Positions 35,212 through 45,359 of a stretch of DNA of 64,000 nt are shown one piece after another; position 1 is the stretch's first letter, and each line of letters begins with the position of its first letter. The notes beneath the pieces are model-generated. The model had not been told where the DNA came from and searched no databases. It saw only the letters and a program-made list of their open reading frames with translations. A program made the position numbers and the translations under genes. Location: NCBI GenBank assembly GCA_015178975.1, contig WHVD01000009.1, forward strand, positions 1,054,001 through 1,118,000. Reading direction: 5' to 3'. This stretch comes from Hysterangium stoloniferum. Lineage: Eukaryota; Basidiomycota; Agaricomycetes; Hysterangiales; Hysterangiaceae.

Positions 35212-35660
35212 TCAGAGAGACGATAATGGTCCAGGTTTGAGTGGGTAAGCTGTATGAAAGTCAGTAACGATTTCCGTAGCATTACCGAGTTCCGTGGCCA
35301 AAATCCATGAGGTTTCTTCATCGGTGCCCTCGTAACCCGCCCACTTGACCAAGTAAAGCAGTTTACAAGTGCGTCGACGCTTGTCAATTTTTGAATCTAA
35401 AATCTGCGAGATTTCAAACTCGGGTTCTCCGTCAATGACGACAGGAGGAGGCGGATATTGCACGCGATCCGGGATAGTGTTAGCAGTACAAGGTTCTAGC
35501 ATAGAGACATGAAATACTGGGTGTACCGTGCGCATGCTATCCGGAAGCCGTAGAGTCCAAGAAACTGAACCTACTTGTGCGATAATTTCAAAGGGACCTA
35601 AATATTTTTCAGCAAGCTTCTTTGATGGACGGGTAGTCCGGAAGAATTGACATAAACACG
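35212..35660 (-). pseudogene. Chromodomain of element A pol
   Basis: The C-terminal portion of the integrase: KKLAEKYLGPFEII, H-P-V-F-H-V-S-M-L-E-P, then the chromo-type fold with Y-L-V-K-W-A-G-Y and E-E-T-S-W-I, ending near PLSSL. It is read one base out of frame with the preceding integrase; the shift lies at about 35640-35660. The domain is otherwise uninterrupted. Confidence 0.85.
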
Positions 35661-36422
35661 GTCGCCAATCTTGAAGTTGGGTGGCGGGATCCGGTGTTTG
35701 TCCGCTGAATGTTGGTATTGCTCTTGGGCGGACAATATTGCAGTCCGGAGTTCCTCGTGGAGCTCGTGGAGGTCCGTGGTGAACTCTTGAGCACGAACAG
35801 AGGCCAGATTTCATTCTGGATGTACTGTAATATTTGGATTATATCCTTTATTTGCAAAGAACGGGGAAACACCAGTAGTGGCCGAGGGTACATTGTTGTA
35901 AGCAAACTCTGCAAGTGGTAACAAGGTTTTCCAATTGTCCTGTTGGTAGTTGCAATATACGCGGAGGTATTGTTCCAATGTCTGGTTGACGCGTTCGGTT
36001 TGTCCGTCACCTTCCGGGTGATGTCCGGACATGAAATGTAATGTCATGTCCAAGGATTTTCCGAGGGATCTAAAGAAGTGAGACACGAACTCTGATCCTC
36101 GATCGGAAGTCACGTGGGACGGAACTCCGTGCTTGGAAAATACGTGGATAATGAAACGTTCCGCTAACTGCACGGACGTAATTGTATCATAAGTAGGGAT
36201 GAATATACCTTGTTTTGAGAATCTGTCAACAACGACTAGAATAGCAGAAAAGCCTTCGGAATCTGGTAGGTGTTCAATGAAATCCATAGATATAGAATTC
36301 CACGGGTGTTCTGGTACCGGGAGTTGTTTCAAAAGGCCGTATGGCTTGTGTCGCTGAGATTTCGAGCAGGGACAAGTAGTGCAAGATTTACAATAGTGCT
36401 TAACGAATCCACGGAGTCCGGG
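35661..36422 (-). pseudogene. Integrase of element A
   Basis: Continues the pol frame after a TAA at 36423 that stands where the related copy C has the Trp of R-E-Y-T-W-P. A zinc-binding HHCC end (K-H-Y-C-K-S-C) leads into the rve core with VVVDRFSKQ, TSDRGSEF and GDGQTER, which carry the DDE residues. A second in-frame stop, TGA, follows HPE at about 35811. The enzyme would insert element DNA, but two stops and the later frameshift prevent a full product. Confidence 0.85.
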
Positions 36423-38930
36423 TTAAGTATATTCTCTTCTTATTAATGATAGAGTTTTGTTGTACCCGAAATGTCCTGAGAGTGGATGATCATGTTTGTA
36501 TTGAAGGATCCTGAGGCGGAGGCCGTCGGAGTCCGGTACATAGATACGATCGTCAAGTCTAATGAAACCATGTTGATCAAGAGACCACCGAGGTTGCTCG
36601 GGGTCCACGGGATTGTCCAGATGAGCTTTAGTAACTGGGTCTAGCGGAATTGCCGATAGAATATCTTGATGTAACTTCTCGATATCCATAATGATAATTC
36701 CACGGACAATGGGATTGACGAGGAAAGTTGCGTGGACCGATGTGGTAAGTTGTTGATTTGTGAAAATAGGTTTCAGGTTGTGCGGATTTACCGTTGCATA
36801 GTCGTTGCTCCCCTCTTTAGGATAGACATCCCATCGTCTAGTTAAAGTGTCGGGTTTGCCGCCGAGACGGCCGGGTCGAAAACGGATAATCATGTTGAAG
36901 GCGGAGAGATATTCAGACCAGCGGGCCTGCCGACGGGTCAAGAGTTTTGTGGTAGAAAAGTATTCCAGGTTTTTGTGATCTGTTACAACGTCAATAGGAG
37001 CTCCTGAACCTTCCAAATAGTGTCGCCACGCTTTGAAAGCTGAAAAGATTGCCAGAAGTTCTTTATCATGAACGTCATAGTTGAGCTCTGCTCCGGTAAA
37101 AGTCCGGGACAGAAAAGCCACGGGGTGGACTTCTCCGTCGGAGTCCTGGATAGAGAGAATGGCTCCAAGTGCATAGTCGGAGGCGTCCGTTTCAACAATG
37201 AGCGGGAAGTCCGGTTTCCAATGCGACAGAATAGGAGCTGTGGAAAAAGAATTTTTTAAAAGATTGAAAGCTTTTTGACACTTATCGTTAAAGTTCCACG
37301 GAGTACCCTTACGCGTAAGACAGGTAAGGGGTACCGTGATGTCGGAATATCCATGGATAAAACGTCTATAAAAATTGGCAAAGCCGAGGAAGGATTGTAT
37401 ATCTTTAACTTTTCGGGGTTCGGGCCAATCTTTGATGACTTGCACTTTAGTTTCGTCCATGCGGAGTCCATCGGGTCCCATCATGAAACCTAGGTATTCC
37501 ACGGAGTCCGTGTCAAAAGTACATTTTTTACCATTTGCAAATAAACCATGTTGTCTGAGTCTCCGGAGAACTTCACGGACTTGTTTGTCGTGTTCCGCGG
37601 GATTCTCGGAGTAGATAAGAATGTCGTCCAAGTAAACAATGACGCATACATCGAGCATGTCGGAGAAAATGTTGTTGATAAAATGCTGAAAAACAGACGG
37701 GGCATTAGTGAGTCCAAAAGGGATGACCAACCACTCGAAGGCCCCATAGCGGGTTCTAAAAGTGGTTTTCCATTCGTCGCCCGCGGCAATCCGGACCAAA
37801 TGATAGGCATGCTTGAGATCTATTTTGGTGTAAATCCGGGCATTCCGTGGAGCATCGAGGAGGTCAGATATAAGTGGGAGTGGATATTTGTCCTTTTTGG
37901 TGACAGCATTGAGTCCTCTAAAATCAACACATAGTCGAAGGGATCCATCCTTTTTTCTGACAAACAAAACAGGTGCTCCAAAAGGAGACTTTGAGGGTCG
38001 AATAAAGCCTATGGACAAATGTTCATCCAGGAAATCACGGATTGCGGATAGTTCCGTGGACGAAAGCGGGTAAATATGTCCTAGGGGTGGCTGGGCGCCA
38101 TCTTCAAGATCGATTTTTAAGTCGTATTCTCTGTGAGGCGGAAGCCGGTCAGCTTTTTGCTTGCTAAAAACATCCGCGAAGTCATGGTATTTCTCCGGGA
38201 CGCCTTCTAGGTCAGCAGCTTGCTCAGATTCGGATACTGGGGTTGAGAAACGTCCAGTTGCTTCATCAATTTTTAAGTTGATAGTGAACGCCTGGGACCC
38301 ATCCATTTTTGAAGCCCTAATAAAAGCTGCAGCATTAATCAGAGAAATGGACGGAGGTGCCGTGGGTTCCGGGGAAGCTGTAGGTGCCGTAGGGATCACA
38401 GGAGTCCTCGAGACTGCAGGTGCCGGGAAGGCCATGGGTGCCGTGGAGGCCGAGACAGGCGCAGTTTCCTCGGTCACCGTGGGAGTCCGGAATGTTATAC
38501 TGTTAGCTATCCAGTCAATCAACGGATTGTAGCAGGTAAGCCAGTTATGTCCTAGAACCACCGAGCAACTTGAGTCTAACTGGGTCACATAGAAAGTGAC
38601 CAATTGAGATGTTCCACAAGGGAAACTGATGGGTAAATCACAAGCTTGGGTAACAACCGAATTACTTGTGCCATCGAAGAGGCGGAGACTGACGGGATTT
38701 ATCGAATAAGTTGACAAAGAATTTTTTTGCGTGAATTTTGTATCTAAAAAACAATGAGTCAAGCCGGAATCTATGAGAGCTGAAAAAACGAATTTTGGGA
38801 TCATATTAGACATAAGTTTAACGAAAAATGAATCAGAATGTGAAAGAGCGGATGTGTTGAGGCGAGTGAACTCTTGAATGTGCGGAGAGGCAACGCAACC
38901 CCTAACCCGCGCGGAGTCCGCGGGGTTGCT
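36423..38930 (-). CDS. pol: Pol of element A: protease, reverse transcriptase, RNase H
   Basis: From the first ATG (38813) the frame runs 796 residues to the TAA at 36423; it is open upstream to the end of gag in a different frame, so gag-pol frameshifting is likely. Order: retropepsin (ALIDSGLTHCFLD, the active-site DSG), RT with LRLCVDFRGLN and the catalytic YLDDILIYS, RNase H starting VETDASDYALGA with a DHKNLEYF block, and the integrase zinc-finger start (H-D-H-P-x-x-G-H). All catalytic residues of RT are present, so this part may be translatable. The product lacks integrase because of the stop. Confidence 0.9.
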   Translation of the reverse strand, partial: SNPADSARVRGCVASPHIQEFTRLNTSALSHSDSFFVKLMSNMIPKFVFSALIDSGLTHCFLDTKFTQKNSLSTYSINPVSLRLFDGTSNSVVTQACDLPISFPCGTSQLVTFYVTQLDSSCSVVLGHNWLTCYNPLIDWIANSITFRTPTVTEETAPVSASTAPMAFPAPAVSRTPVIPTAPTASPEPTAPPSISLINAAAFIRASKMDGSQAFTINLKIDEATGRFSTPVSESEQAADLEGVPEKYHDFADVFSKQKADRLPPHREYDLKIDLEDGAQPPLGHIYPLSSTELSAIRDFLDEHLSIGFIRPSKSPFGAPVLFVRKKDGSLRLCVDFRGLNAVTKKDKYPLPLISDLLDAPRNARIYTKIDLKHAYHLVRIAAGDEWKTTFRTRYGAFEWLVIPFGLTNAPSVFQHFINNIFSDMLDVCVIVYLDDILIYSENPAEHDKQVREVLRRLRQHGLFANGKKCTFDTDSVEYLGFMMGPDGLRMDETKVQVIKDWPEPRKVKDIQSFLGFANFYRRFIHGYSDITVPLTCLTRKGTPWNFNDKCQKAFNLLKNSFSTAPILSHWKPDFPLIVETDASDYALGAILSIQDSDGEVHPVAFLSRTFTGAELNYDVHDKELLAIFSAFKAWRHYLEGSGAPIDVVTDHKNLEYFSTTKLLTRRQARWSEYLSAFNMIIRFRPGRLGGKPDTLTRRWDVYPKEGSNDYATVNPHNLKPIFTNQQLTTSVHATFLVNPIVRGIIIMDIEKLHQDILSAIPLDPVTKAHLDNPVDPEQPRWSLDQHGFIRLDDRIYVPDSDGLRLRILQYKHDHPLSGHFGYNKTLSLIRREYT

Positions 38931-40222
38931 TACTCTTTTTTCGAATCGGCAGCCGGTTTATCCTTCGACGGGGTTTCCGTGGAGGCCTTGGCTGATCGAC
39001 CCTTTGAAGAGTTTGCTTTTGCCAGCGGACATTCCGGGACTCGATAACCGGGTTTCCCACACAAGAGACAGAGGTTGTTGTCCATACGACGTTGTCTTTC
39101 TTGTGGAGTCAATTTGCCATCAGGTCCGAGTTTGCCTGAGAGGTCGGGTTTTCCGGCTTGCTTGCCGGACTGTTGACCCTTGTTGTTGTCCTTATTGTCC
39201 TTATTGTTGTTGTTGTTGTTCGAAGACTTTTTATCGTTCTTCTTGTCGGATTGCGTGGAGTTCTGGTTGCTGGTTGACGAATTGTTGTTATTGTTTTTGT
39301 CCTTGGACTTGTTTACTTTGTCCGCGGATGTCTCGCGGGCAACTTCCGTGCGACGTTCCCAATAACGTGCGTCCGCGTTTTGAGCTTTGAGGTGCATACG
39401 GGACAGGGTTTTTGGCTTGCCATCTTCTCCTTTCGAGACTTCGTCTTTAAGGCGGGACGGCAGACCGGCGTAGAATTGGTGGCAGAGAGCGGGATCGCCC
39501 CACTGACAACGAGCTGCAAGATTATTGAATTGGACGATGTAGTCCGTGATGCGCTGCGTGTCCTTCATATGAAGATTTGTGAGACTATTCTCGGCTTCTC
39601 CTGTCGGGTCATACGGGCCGAAGTTGGTTTCAAGCTCCTCAACAAAAGCTTCCCAATTTTCAAGCCAGAGCGGCTCTTCCTCGGTAATCCCGCTAAAAGC
39701 CGGTTCGAACCATTTCAACGCGGATCCCGACAAATATGAAAGTGCGTAGTTGACTTTTCGAAAGTCCGTGGAGAATGCAGCGGCACGATCACAGAAGTTG
39801 AAGCGACATTGCATGAGGAAAGTAGAGAGTTTGTTTGGGTTGGAACCCGTGAAGGGTTCCGGAGCATTGACTTTTGACCGTGGAGGTTCTTGTTCTTTTT
39901 TCTTTCATTCTTCGAGCAGGTGCGTCATGAATTTATCTATGGTACCTGCTAAAAATTCAGAAGTAGAATCCCCCAAATGCGGTCGTTGAACAGGCGGAGG
40001 ATTTTCAGGAGGGATTTCGACACCTTTGCCCTTGTCGGGGGCCACGGAATTGTCCTCGCGCTCGGATTCATCCAGGTCTTCCAGGACTTCTTCGATGCGG
40101 GCTTCTTCCATGGGTTCTGACTGGTTCGCAAGCGTCTGACTGGTATACAGAGTTAACGGGGAATGAAGAGTCGACGGTCCAGGTATTGATGACTGTGCGC
40201 ATGTACTTCTTCTTGGTGGCAT
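38930..40222 (-). pseudogene. gag: Gag of element A with one nonsense codon
   Basis: The frame starts MPPRRST at 40222. It is interrupted by TGA at 39905-39907 and continues in the same frame to 38930. The capsid region has A-L-S-Y-L-x-G-S-A-x-x-W-F-E and L-E-x-N-F-G-P-Y-D. An Asn/Lys/Asp-rich linker and a zinc knuckle CLLCGKPGYRVPEC follow. In the knuckle the usual His is Tyr, a change one C-to-T step away. The same knuckle position is Gln in element C. Gag would form particles; here only the first 105 residues or a downstream restart could be made. Confidence 0.85.
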
Positions 40223-40245
40223 AATGAAAACAATCTGCGAGTATT

Positions 40246-40258
40246 AGTCAGAAAGTAC
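40246..40258 (-). other. Primer-binding site of element A (self-priming type)
   Basis: Four bases inside the 5' LTR the element RNA would read TTTCTGACT. This is complementary to AGTCAGAAA, which lies 33 bases downstream of the LTR TATA box (40602-40594, minus strand), the expected 5' end of the transcript. No tRNA 3' end fits here that I recognise. Confidence 0.55.
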
Positions 40259-41096
40259 TGTTAGGATACACACACAGAGCGGGTTTCCGGAGAAACCCGC
40301 GGGATATCCGGTAGGACTTGGCTTCAGCTTATAGGCTGCGCCCTCGCTAGATCGTGTTGTCCAATTTCAAACGGACGGACGGGGATCCCGGGGAGTCCGG
40401 GCGGGGTTCGTGGGTCGTAGGTCGTAAGTCGGGTCGTGGGTCGTAAGTCGGAGGTCGTGGGTCGTGAGTCGAGTTGGTTGAGAGAGATAGATGTGCCGGA
40501 GCCCGTGGGCTCCAACTAGTGTGAGCGATGTGAATCGAGTGAGGTTTTAGAGCGGAAAATATTATTAGATTACTGGGGGGAATCTAAGCTAATTTTCTGA
40601 CTGGATTGTATGTACAACATCTGCCAGTTTATATAGACCATGGAGTGAATGACATACCAAATCCAGTAATGGCGAAACGAAGCTAACAAAACATGAAACG
40701 GGAATAGTAAACACCAAATTGGTGTTAGGAACGGAACGGAACGGAGCGGAGTCCGAATCGTGACAAAGCATAACCCATAACGGGAAACGGAGCGGGAGCG
40801 GAGTCCTAAATCGTGACAGGTCATTTGACTAAAACGGGAACGGGGCTCGATTAGAGCGGTGACGGGATTCTGAGCGGGTCCGGTGACTGATGCGTGGGAT
40901 GAAGACGGACATAGACAGAGACGGGGTCCGGGGGAAGTCCGGTGACTGATATGTGTCTTAATGAGGTTGAACGTAACAAGTCTTGACGTAACGGAGTCCG
41001 GGCGGGAAATCCTATAAACAGACAATTGGTGCTTGTAGCACGTGGGGGCGTACGAGTTAGTGCCCGGAGTCCTGCGGGATTTGTCCGGTCGTAACA
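40259..41096. repeat. 5' LTR of element A
   Basis: 838 bp, with a minus-strand TATATAAA at 40628-40635 as promoter and the predicted start near 40602. It contains the conserved GGACTTGGCTTCAGCTTAT segment and many CGGAGTCC repeats. Confidence 0.95.
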
Positions 41097-41375
41097 CCTC
41101 CAGAAGTCTCATACTAAGAATTCCATCTTCCACCTTCGCATGCACTCACCCCCCTTCGGTCCCCGACCCCTTGGCCCGACACTCAACTCATCCCTCAGTT
41201 CCAATCGGTAGTTTTCACCAAGAGGTATTCGTTGGGACTAGTCTTCACCCACCAGAAATTTAAGGACACCTGACAGACAACTGCGAGGGTGCAGCACATA
41301 AGCTGAAGCCAAGTCCTTCCAATCGGTCCCCATCAGTCCACTGACATTAGTCAGTTTCTAGTTCTTAACAATCAT

Positions 41376-42772
41376 ACAGGGCAGATACATTAAGATGACA
41401 ATTTTCCAGTGTGTGGGGAGATTCAGTGCAACTCTCCAACTGCATGGAATCCAGAGAGTTGCTTAATCTTTTTTTTGACTCGGCAGCCAGCTTAGCCAGT
41501 TGTGAAGTCATGGCCATATTGGCTTATCGGGCTTTTGTGGCCTTTGGGCATGTGGTGACTCGCTGTCCAGGATCTGCACACAACAAACAAAGATTGTTGT
41601 CCATTCAGCATTGTTTTTGTTGTGGTAGGAGCTTGCCGTTGGAGCCAAGCTTGCCAGTTAGGTCAGGTTTGTCCTTGTCTTGAGACTTATTCGACTGTTT
41701 GCCCTTGCCTTTTTTTGTCATTAGAACCCTTGTTGTCGGACTTCTTATCGGATTTTGAGTTGCCAGTATTGTTGGTGTTCTGATTACCAGATTTGTTGGC
41801 ATTCTTGTTGTCCAATGATTTTTTGTCTGATGGCCTTTCGCAACTGATTTCCGAGCGTCATTCCCAGTATCGGGCATCCACATTTTGGGCCTTTAGATGC
41901 ATGAGGGGAAGAGTCTTCAGTTTGCCAGTCTCTCCTTTGGAAACTTCATCTTTGAGGTGAGACAGGAGGCCGGAGTAAAACTGGTAGTGGAGGGCCGAAT
42001 TGCCCCAGTTGCAACACACGGCGAGGTTGTTGAACTGGATGATGTAGTTGGTGATGCATTGGGTGTCTTTCATTTTGAGATTAGAAAGCACAGTCTCGGC
42101 ATTGCTGGTTTGGTCATAGGGGCCGAAGTTTGTTTCAAGTTCCTCAACAAAAGCGTCCCAATCATGAAGCCAATCAGGATCTTCAGAAGTGAGGCCAGAA
42201 AATGCGGGTTCAAACCAGGCTGCTGCGGAATCCTTGAGGTAAGAGAGTGTGAAGTTTACCTTTTGGTCATCCATTGCAAAAGCAGCTGGGTGGTCCCGAA
42301 AGTTGAATCAACATTGCATAAGAAATGTCGGCAATTTCTTCAGGTTTGAACCAGTAAATGGTTCAGGTTTGTTGACTTGGGTTTGCCCAGGTTCCTTTTC
42401 CTTGGTATTGTTCTTAAGAAAATCATTAAGGGATCCTAGGGTACCAGAGAACAATTCCCATGTTTTGTCAGGAGAGAAATCTGGTTTTTGTTTTGTGGAC
42501 TTCATAGGACCACTAGCTTGAGCTAGGGACTGGTCGCTATCCTCGGGTTTGGGTCCTGGAGCTGACTGATTGTTAACCTCTTTAGGTGCTTTGGGTTCGG
42601 TGGCTTCAGTAACTTCCCCAGCATCGCCGGTAATTTCCACAAAGTGGGATTCTTCAGAGGTTTCTGGTTGTGGGGCTTTCAGAGTAGCTTGGGCTGTATA
42701 CAGGAATGGAGACTTGAGAGTGGAAGATTCTGCTTCGCCACTTGGCTTAGCATCCTTCTTCCTCGGAGGCAT
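41376..42772 (-). pseudogene. gag: Gag of element C, decayed
   Basis: The minus strand starts MPPRKKDAK at 42772; the frame stops at 42308 and resumes at 42274 (M-D-D-Q-K-V-N-F-T-L-S-Y-L). It continues through W-F-E-P-A-F-S-G and L-E-T-N-F-G-P-Y-D to about 41858, then shifts into a Lys/Asn-rich linker (41883-41605) and the remains of a zinc knuckle, CLLCADPGQ. It is co-linear with element A gag throughout. Stops and frame changes show it is dead. Confidence 0.8.
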
Positions 42773-42796
42773 GATTGACGAAAAATGTGAGTGTGA

Positions 42797-42807
42797 AATC
42801 AGAATAT
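42797..42807 (-). other. Primer-binding site of element C (self-priming type)
   Basis: Plus strand AATCAGAATAT; two bases separate it from the LTR. The RNA would read its complement, which pairs over 11 of 11 bases with AATCAGAATAT at the predicted transcript start inside the LTR (43104-43114, minus strand), about 30 bases after a TATA-like box. Confidence 0.55.
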
Positions 42808-42809
42808 AC

Positions 42810-43550
42810 TGTTAAGAACTGAAAACTGACTAAAGTTGGCAAGCCGACAGGGACTGATTGGAAGGACTTGGCTTCAGCTTATGTGCTGTGCCCTCGCAAG
42901 TTATTGTTGAGTGTCCTTAAATTTTGGGCAGGCAAAGACTAGTCCTGTCATATTCCTCACGGTGGTGTACTGATCAGGACCGAAGGATAAGTCAAGTGTC
43001 AGGCCAAGGGGTTGGGGACCGAGAGTGGGCGAGCGCACACAAAGGTGGAGAGTGGGATACTTAGAGTGAGACTTCTAGAGATGTATGTGGGTGTTCTGAG
43101 TCGATATTCTGATTGACTAGTAACTACAACTACAGCAGATTCATATACAAATTATTGGTGTCTAGAAAATATTAACTAAGGGAAGAGCAGAAACATTATT
43201 GACAAATAAACTTGACTAGGAATGGGAAGGTTACGATAAGTTCAGAGGCTGTGAATTAACCGAGAGCAGAATTACGAGAAAAAGAAATAGTCCATGGGTT
43301 ACAAGTATATACGGGCATATGTGAAACATAGAGTAGAAACGGATCATCATAATAAAAGGGGACATATCAGAGTATAACCAGATACTGTGAGTATAAGTTG
43401 ACAGGGTGTGAACAGGGTTTGATCACCATGAAGGCATACATCAGTGTCAGGTGACCGACAGTTTCCAATACAATGACTTGATCAATAACTTGAAGCATCG
43501 ATAGGTGGCAATAGCCTTGGGGACCATCGGGTTGCAACACGGTTGTAACA
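42810..43550. repeat. 5' LTR of element C
   Basis: 741 bp, TGTTAAGAACTG to GGTTGTAACA. It matches the left LTR over nearly its whole length, with many transitions. Confidence 0.9.
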
Positions 43551-43856
43551 CTGTGACAGATTTACCTGGGCCAGAAAATCCAGGAATGCCAACAGCCAAT
43601 TGTAGTGAGCCCATTTTTGGATGTTCCTAAAATATTTTGTGGAAGCTGAGATCATTCATTGACAAGAAGATGGAGTTTGTGAGTGGGTCATTTGTGAAGA
43701 TGTATCCCACCATTGTGATACATAATCACATTCTTATAATGAATAATTATGGACAATACATTGCATTCCAGCTTCGTCTATGCCAAACTAATAATAATGA
43801 AGAGCTGTATGGTTGGGTAGGGGAAGAGTGTTAGCTCTTTGGATATGGAGGTTGTC
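43551..43856. other. Unidentified flank with a 65-codon frame
   Basis: The plus frame 43637-43834 (MWKLRSFIDKK... ending GEEC) looks protein-like in composition but matches no family I recognise. It may be a fragment of an older transposon. Confidence 0.25.
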
Positions 43857-45095
43857 CATAACCATTATAATATCAAATTTTTACTAATAAAAGCAAAATT
43901 GCTACAAAACTCCATCTTTAAATAGCAGTATCTATTCTGAGACTATTATATTGTTAGCCACCAACCATAAGAAACAATTCTCCATATTATGTACATCCTA
44001 AATAATTCAGAATCAATTAATAGAACCTGTTGTATGGAGGATATCTGAAAACTATTAAGTATACCAAATTCTAATATACTCTAAAGGTCATTTAAACATC
44101 TGAGATGTGATTCAAACATAATTTGGTTTTTAAAACTTTCAAAAAGTTTTAAACTCTCTCATACATTACAAACTAAAGAATCTTTCCAGACACAAGTAGA
44201 CAATAAAAAAAATTAGTAGTTTGAAACACTAATACTTTTAAAAAATAGATACCTTTAGATAGTCCATTTCATGCATATGTATATTATTGGCACCTCTAAA
44301 TACATATGTATTACTTCGGAATGGATCTGTCAATCTGAACAGATTTCTACTTGATTCAACATACCCAGAATATATAGGGGGTTTTACTTAATAAAGACAG
44401 CTGTGGTATGAAAAATTTCCAATAATATTTTACATATTTTACATGGAAATAACTACATTACAACTTTTAAAAAACAAAGTACTAATAAAAGTATTAGTAG
44501 GCATCTGTAAAAGGAAGGAAATTATATACAATGGAATTTGTTAAATAACTATGGGTTGTATAAGATGTAATATGGAGAACTATTTCTGATGGTTGTTTTT
44601 TGATAATACAATTGTTTCAGAATAGATATCACTATTTAAAGATGGAGTTTTGTAAAAATAAGACTTTTATTAGTAAATATTTGAGATTATAGTAATTATA
44701 AACACCCTCCTATATAGTTTTCCAATTTATGTAAATACTTGCTAATACTTTTGTTGTTAATTTGTTTTTTAAAAGTTGTAATGTAGTTATTTCCTAGTAA
44801 AATATGTGAGATGTCATTGGAAATTTTTCATCTTATGGCCTTCTTTATTAAGTGAAACCACCTATATATTCTAGATATGTTGAATCAAGTAGAAATCTGT
44901 TCAGATTGACAGATCTATTCCGAAGTAATACATATGTATTTAGAGGTGCCAATGATATACATATGCATGGAATGGACTATCTAAAGGTATCTATTTTTTA
45001 AAAGTATTAGTATTTCAAACTACTAATTTTTTTCATTGTCTACTCATGTCCAGAAAGATTCTTTAGTTTGTAATGTATGAGAGAGTTTAAAACTT
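43857..45095. repeat. Two interleaved inverted repeats (foldback-like)
   Basis: Arms of about 340 bp at 44153-44490 and 44755-45095 are inverted copies (AAGTTTTAAACTCTCTC at the outer ends). A second inverted pair, 43857-44000 and 44572-44710, interleaves with it and shares AAAACTCCATCTTTAAATAG. No coding capacity is present. The right arm cuts off the 3' part of the antisense gene of element D. Confidence 0.75.
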
Positions 45096-45359
45096 GGCCT
45101 CCTGCTGTTTTTTCCTTGCAAGCTCGGCCTCCCGACATTTGCGCGTAGCCTCCACCTCCGCCCGTCTCTTCTCCTCTGCCTCGGCCACCTCAATCGCTTT
45201 CAGCTCCTCTATCTCCTTTCGTTCCTCTTCCTCGCGTGCCTTCTTCCTCACCTCTAGTTGGCGACGACGTTCTTGTGCATTCGGTGTTCTGCTCGGACCC
45301 GACACAGGAGTTACCGTCAGCCTGACGGGGATAGTCTTCGCCCCAGTGTTCAATGACAT
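45096..45359 (-). pseudogene. Antisense accessory gene of Gypsy element D, first exon only
   Basis: Starts MSLNTGAKTIPV at 45359 and runs into a Glu/Arg/Lys-rich coiled coil (NAQERRRQLEVRKKAREEEE…). It aligns with exon 1 of the copy in element C, including NAQE-R-R/L and V-x-P-V-x-G-x-S. The frame is intact up to the point where the inverted repeat at 45095 truncates it. The exons with the Cys cluster are lost. A TATA (minus strand, about 45409-45417) and the GTGTCAAAACG box (45430-45452) lie upstream, as in elements A and C. Confidence 0.65.

Larger units (their letters stand above)
32975..41096 (-). mobile_element. Ty3/Gypsy chromodomain element A, full length
   Basis: 8122-bp element with two 838-bp LTRs (32975-33812 and 40259-41096), TGTTAGGATAC...CGTAACA ends, and the duplication CCTCC (32970-32974, 41097-41101). 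By eye the LTRs differ at about 18 positions (about 2%), nearly all transitions and without indels, so it is fairly young. Minus-strand order from the 5' LTR is gag, protease-RT-RNase H, integrase, chromodomain. A plus-strand gene lies before the 3' LTR. Gag-pol is disrupted at four or more places, so the copy is not autonomous. Confidence 0.95.
32500..41370 (-). mobile_element. Gypsy solo LTR B-prime, split by element A
   Basis: The two parts, 32500-32974 and 41102-41370, join to about 744 bp matching the element C LTR in opposite orientation: TGTTACGACC at the left, CTTAACA at the right. The target duplication ATCAT is at 32495-32499 and 41371-41375, inside the element C pol/gag region. Element A occupies 32975-41096. 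Confidence 0.85.
22437..43550 (-). mobile_element. Old Ty3/Gypsy chromodomain element C with nested insertions
   Basis: Minus-strand element. The 5' LTR is 42810-43550, followed leftward by gag (42772 to about 41480), protease (32499 to about 32327), a truncated pol with integrase (to 30609), a chromodomain (24812-24431), an antisense gene (23352-24348) and the 3' LTR (22437-23165). The CACTA-like foldback (24813-30439) and the B-prime LTR plus element A (32500-41370) were inserted later, leaving about 6.6 kb of native sequence. The two LTRs differ at many sites, mostly C-T or G-A. No target duplication is visible because the outer end of the left LTR is lost. Confidence 0.8.
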
